Part shown: in pieces, positions 61,470 through 64,000 of the stretch | Layout of the letters: each line of letters starts with the position of its first letter | Numbering within the stretch: the first letter of the stretch is position 1 | Assembly: GCF_000271485.2 (NCBI RefSeq) | Contig: NZ_AKVN02000001.1 | Coordinates: forward strand, 3,745,501 to 3,809,500 | DNA from: Pelosinus fermentans DSM 17108 | Lineage (GTDB): Bacteria; Bacillota; Negativicutes; DSM-13327 | Direction: 5' to 3' | Length of the DNA stretch: 64,000 nt | Program-made: the position numbers and the translations under genes | Notes under the pieces: generated by a model | What the model saw: only the letters and a program-made list of their open reading frames with translations | Databases searched by the model: none | What the model was told of the DNA's origin: nothing

Positions 61470-62756
61470 ATGTTTCACAAACTACGTTTACAGCTTGCGA
61501 TTATTAACTTAATTATCATTGCTGCACTTTTTTTAATTTTAACAGTAGGTACCTATCTTTTTGCTGAAAACCAAATGAGAAATCGTGCCTTCGGCATGGG
61601 AATCAATTTTATATCCGACATACAAGCGGGCTTAATTAACGACATGCCGGATCGCGACCCTCGGGATCAAGGCAGACATCCTCCTCATGACGAATCTCCT
61701 CAATCACCAAGGCAGCCACTAGGCCAACCACCAGAACATCCTCTTGTTTTTTTCGTCAAAACAGGCGCTGACAATCAGATTTTTTTTACCTCCTCTACCC
61801 AACCCCTGGATTCTGCTTCTTTATCCACTCTTGTGCAAGAAAGCCTACGCCAAAAAGAAACAACTGGAACGATTTCTTTACAGGAAAGCTATTATTATTA
61901 TGTAAAAACGCCTTTGCAAGACCAGTCAGGAATGATTGTCCTCTTTCGGAATTTTGATCATGAAAAGAACTTGCTTCACAGTCTCATCACGGCTTTAATC
62001 ATCGTTGGCATCCTTTGCTTACTCTTATCCCTTGTCGCAAGCCTTTACATGGCGAATCGTGCTATGATTCCCATTTCCAATGCCTGGGAGCAGCAAAAAG
62101 ATTTTCTAGCAGACGTCTCCCATGAATTACGTACCCCATTAACCGTCATGCAGACGAATTTAGAAATCGTCCTCGATAATCCAGATGGAACCATCGCCAA
62201 CCAAAGTAAATGGCTGCATAACATTAAAGAAGAAACCGACTCTATGGCTAAATTAATAACCTCCTTACTCTTTTTAGCACGTGCGGATTCGCAGCAGCCA
62301 TTACTAGAAAAAAAGCTTTTTTCCCTAAATCAAACGATTCTTCGTTCAACAGAGGCACTCGCTCCTTTAGCTGCTGCCAAAGGGATTACTCTTGAGCTTT
62401 CCATTGCCCCAGAAATCCAGTTTCATGGTGATGAAGGCTCTATGAAACAGCTTGTCAGTATCTTCTTTGATAATTCAATTCGCCATACCCCTTCTGGTGG
62501 GAAGATCTTTATATCCCTATCTCAATCAAAAAAAGAAATCCTCTTCACTTTTACTGATACGGGAGAAGGAATTGAAAATATCCATTTAGAGAAAATATTT
62601 GATCGATTTTATCAAGTAGACAAATCCCGCTTTAAAGGAGGTACAGGATTGGGACTTTCCATCGCCAAGCTAATCGTGGAAACTCATGGAGGTTCGATTA
62701 AAGTTTCCAGCCAGCTTACATTAGGAACAAAATTCTGCATAAAATTCCCCATATAA
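61470..62756 (+). CDS. Sensor histidine kinase, partner of the preceding regulator
   Basis: The ATG at 61470 (GAGGAGA upstream) gives 428 residues; the frame's earlier start at 61437 overlaps the regulator. It has a transmembrane helix at about 8-30 and an extracytoplasmic region of about 130 residues with a striking acidic, proline- and histidine-rich segment (RDPRDQGRHPPHDESP). A second helix (about 170-192) is followed by only a short linker with no full HAMP. HisKA FLADVSHELRTPLTVMQ and HATPase motifs (NSIRHTPSGG, DTGEGIE, GGTGLGLSIAKL) follow. The His-rich sensor could bind metal; this is inference. Confidence 0.9.
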   Translation: MFHKLRLQLAIINLIIIAALFLILTVGTYLFAENQMRNRAFGMGINFISDIQAGLINDMPDRDPRDQGRHPPHDESPQSPRQPLGQPPEHPLVFFVKTGADNQIFFTSSTQPLDSASLSTLVQESLRQKETTGTISLQESYYYYVKTPLQDQSGMIVLFRNFDHEKNLLHSLITALIIVGILCLLLSLVASLYMANRAMIPISNAWEQQKDFLADVSHELRTPLTVMQTNLEIVLDNPDGTIANQSKWLHNIKEETDSMAKLITSLLFLARADSQQPLLEKKLFSLNQTILRSTEALAPLAAAKGITLELSIAPEIQFHGDEGSMKQLVSIFFDNSIRHTPSGGKIFISLSQSKKEILFTFTDTGEGIENIHLEKIFDRFYQVDKSRFKGGTGLGLSIAKLIVETHGGSIKVSSQLTLGTKFCIKFPI

Positions 62757-62799
62757 AGCAATCGTTTACTTTGTTCTTTTAACCATAGATTACAGCAAA

Positions 62800-62836
62800 A
62801 AAACAGTACCCAAGCGGCACTGTTTTTTATTTTTTA
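62800..62836. terminator. Bidirectional terminator after the kinase gene
   Basis: An 11-bp stem (AAAACAGTACC / GGCACTGTTTT, one mismatch) with T runs on both sides (TTTTTTATTTTTT on plus, TTTTTTTG on minus). Confidence 0.8.
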
Positions 62837-63030
62837 TGCAAATAGAATTTCTGGCAGCTAAAACACCATTTTTTACCTCGAATAACAATGTCCGTATCGC
62901 AAAAACTACAACCGAAAAGTATAGGTAGCGATATGGAAGGATGACAATCGTTCTGATGGATCTTAGTATCATAATTCCTACTTTTAATGAAAGAAATAAC
63001 GTTAAGATCATTGCTGAGAAAATAACTACT
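62827..63030 (-). pseudogene. Possible remnant of a Cys4 zinc-ribbon protein
   Basis: On the minus strand a frame ending at the TAA at 62827-62829 reads FGCSFCDTDIVIRGKKW followed by CFSCQKFYLHKK, a CxxC-x11-CxxC zinc-ribbon pattern (Cys codons at 62908, 62899, 62863 and 62854). A terminator starts right at the stop. The frame is open back to 63030 but has no ATG, GTG or TTG, and its upstream part is antisense to the glycosyltransferase start. It may be the tail of a truncated gene, or chance. Confidence 0.3.
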
Positions 63031-64000
63031 CTATTACAAGGAAGTAATTCTTCCTTCGAAATCATTTTTGTCGATGATAGCCTTGATGACACACCTGTCC
63101 TTTTAGAAGAACTCTGTCAGCAATATAAGGAAGTAAAATATATTCACCGCCGCAATGAAAAAGGCTTAGCATCTGCAGTTGTTAAGGGGTTCTTACATTC
63201 TCAAGGCAATCAGATCATCGTTATGGACGCTGATCTTCAGCATCCTCCTGAATTACTCCCTTTGATGATCAAACGACTGGCACGCTATGATGTTGTCATT
63301 CCTAGCCGCTTTGTTGCTGGTGGCTCAGATGGCGGCTTAAATATAGTACGCAAATTAATCTCAGGGGTTGCCAGGGGAATTGGCTATATTTTTATCAAAA
63401 AGCTGCGCTGTATCTCTGATTCTACCAGCGGTTATTTTGGTTTTAAGCGAAGTGTCATTGAACAAGTGCAGTTAAATCCCATAGGCTGGAAAATACTTAT
63501 TGAAATTCTGGTAAAGGGAAGATATCAAACTGTACATGAAATACCTTATTCTTTTGTGGCGCGGACAGCAGGAACATCAAAAATGAATTTAAATGAGCAA
63601 TTCAATTATCTAAAACACATCGGACAACTTATGATGTATCACCCTGAACACCGTAAATTTTATTATTTTTGCATGATTGGAACCTTGGGAGTCTTTGTCA
63701 ACTTATCATGTTTACATTTTTTTCTGCATTTCTTGGGAATGGAAGAATTAACAGCTTCAGTTTATGCATCCTCCATTGCCATGCTTCATAACTTTATGTG
63801 GAATCACAAAGTAACCTGGAAAGAATGTAAACAACAAACTTTATGGAAGCAAATGATGCAATTTCCCCAGTTTGTATTAATCTGTAGTCTGGGGATCGCC
63901 ATTACCACCTTATTTACCCAAGCATTTCTCTTTCTAGGGTGGAATATCTATGCCGGTCAGCTAACAGGTATTGCCGTATCTATCCTCTGGAATTTTTCTG
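62956..64000 (+). CDS. Glycosyltransferase family 2 with C-terminal GtrA domain (runs off the window)
   Basis: The frame is open to the window edge (348 residues seen). ATG 62956 is chosen because the protein then opens MDLSIIIPTFNER as relatives do; an in-frame ATG at 62941 abuts GGAAGG and is less likely. The GT-A domain (1-210) has IIFVDDSLDDT, GLASAVVKGF and the catalytic VMDADLQHPPELL, as in polyprenol-phosphate mannose/glucose synthases. From about residue 235 a GtrA-type membrane domain follows (FCMIGTLGVFVNLSCL, ASSIAMLHNFMWNHKVTW). It probably loads a sugar onto polyprenol phosphate and helps flip it for cell-surface glycan modification. Confidence 0.88.
   Translation, partial: MDLSIIIPTFNERNNVKIIAEKITTLLQGSNSSFEIIFVDDSLDDTPVLLEELCQQYKEVKYIHRRNEKGLASAVVKGFLHSQGNQIIVMDADLQHPPELLPLMIKRLARYDVVIPSRFVAGGSDGGLNIVRKLISGVARGIGYIFIKKLRCISDSTSGYFGFKRSVIEQVQLNPIGWKILIEILVKGRYQTVHEIPYSFVARTAGTSKMNLNEQFNYLKHIGQLMMYHPEHRKFYYFCMIGTLGVFVNLSCLHFFLHFLGMEELTASVYASSIAMLHNFMWNHKVTWKECKQQTLWKQMMQFPQFVLICSLGIAITTLFTQAFLFLGWNIYAGQLTGIAVSILWNFS

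Noticed and set aside
62790-63092. 100-codon minus-strand frame near the window end
   Set aside because: It is antisense to the start of the GT2-GtrA gene and is hydrophobic by chance; the only interesting minus-strand signal there is in a different frame (the Cys4 ribbon).

Overview
The window looks like part of the chromosome of an anaerobic, endospore-forming firmicute, most probably a Negativicute of the Pelosinus/Sporomusa type. This placement is inference. It rests on a spore photoproduct lyase, a butyrate kinase/phosphotransbutyrylase pair, a 2-oxoacid:ferredoxin oxidoreductase, cobalamin, lysine, SAM and c-di-GMP riboswitches of Firmicutes style, AT-rich intergenic DNA and strong AGGAGG ribosome binding sites. 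No rRNA, tRNA, insertion sequence, prophage or CRISPR array was seen.

Layout. 1-480: 5' end of a B12-riboswitch-controlled metal/peptide ABC permease (minus strand). 570-4300: iron module with a STAS protein, a Fur box, two palindromic operators, feoA, a feoB split into two genes, and an MntR/DtxR regulator. 4480-5790: c-di-GMP riboswitch, terminator and HD-GYP phosphodiesterase. 5800-16600: metabolism (ptb, buk, lysA under a lysine riboswitch, fumC, a LarA-type racemase with an MFS carrier, and a SAM-riboswitch operon of aminotransferase plus MetQ). 16600-33620: MATE pump, small proteins, an LtaS-like sulfatase, a degenerate HD-GYP protein, glyoxalase, DEAD-box helicase, two paralogous NCS2 purine permeases, SDR, a Crp/Fnr regulator, a FliB-like protein, acetate permease, PPOX-like protein and aspartokinase. 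33700-42430: chemoreceptor and a phosphate block (pstS, EAL-CBS-GGDEF protein, PhoR-like kinase, PIN-PhoH ATPase). 42490-47820: splB, upp, korAB. 47900-58280: iron-siderophore importer, an exporter-fold ABC protein and an AraC regulator, divergent from a three-gene nitrogenase-like nifHDK operon. 58280-64000: pgl, zwf, a two-component system and a GT2-GtrA glycosyltransferase running off the end.

Three things stand out. First, the nitrogenase-like HDK operon (54935-58236) shares a Fur-box intergenic region with a siderophore uptake operon. Its NifD-like subunit keeps three cluster-ligand cysteines, its NifK-like subunit keeps none, and the FeMo-cofactor cysteine is absent, so it should be a reductase of something other than N2. 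Second, triple TTAACA-type repeats at an exact 11-bp pitch lie 60-75 bp upstream of pstS, the EAL/GGDEF gene and phoH, which suggests a Pho regulon that includes c-di-GMP turnover. Third, a family of intergenic elements, many of them hairpins, occurs about ten times in three sequence dialects with compensating arms. One copy has been read through into a false N-terminus of a gene.
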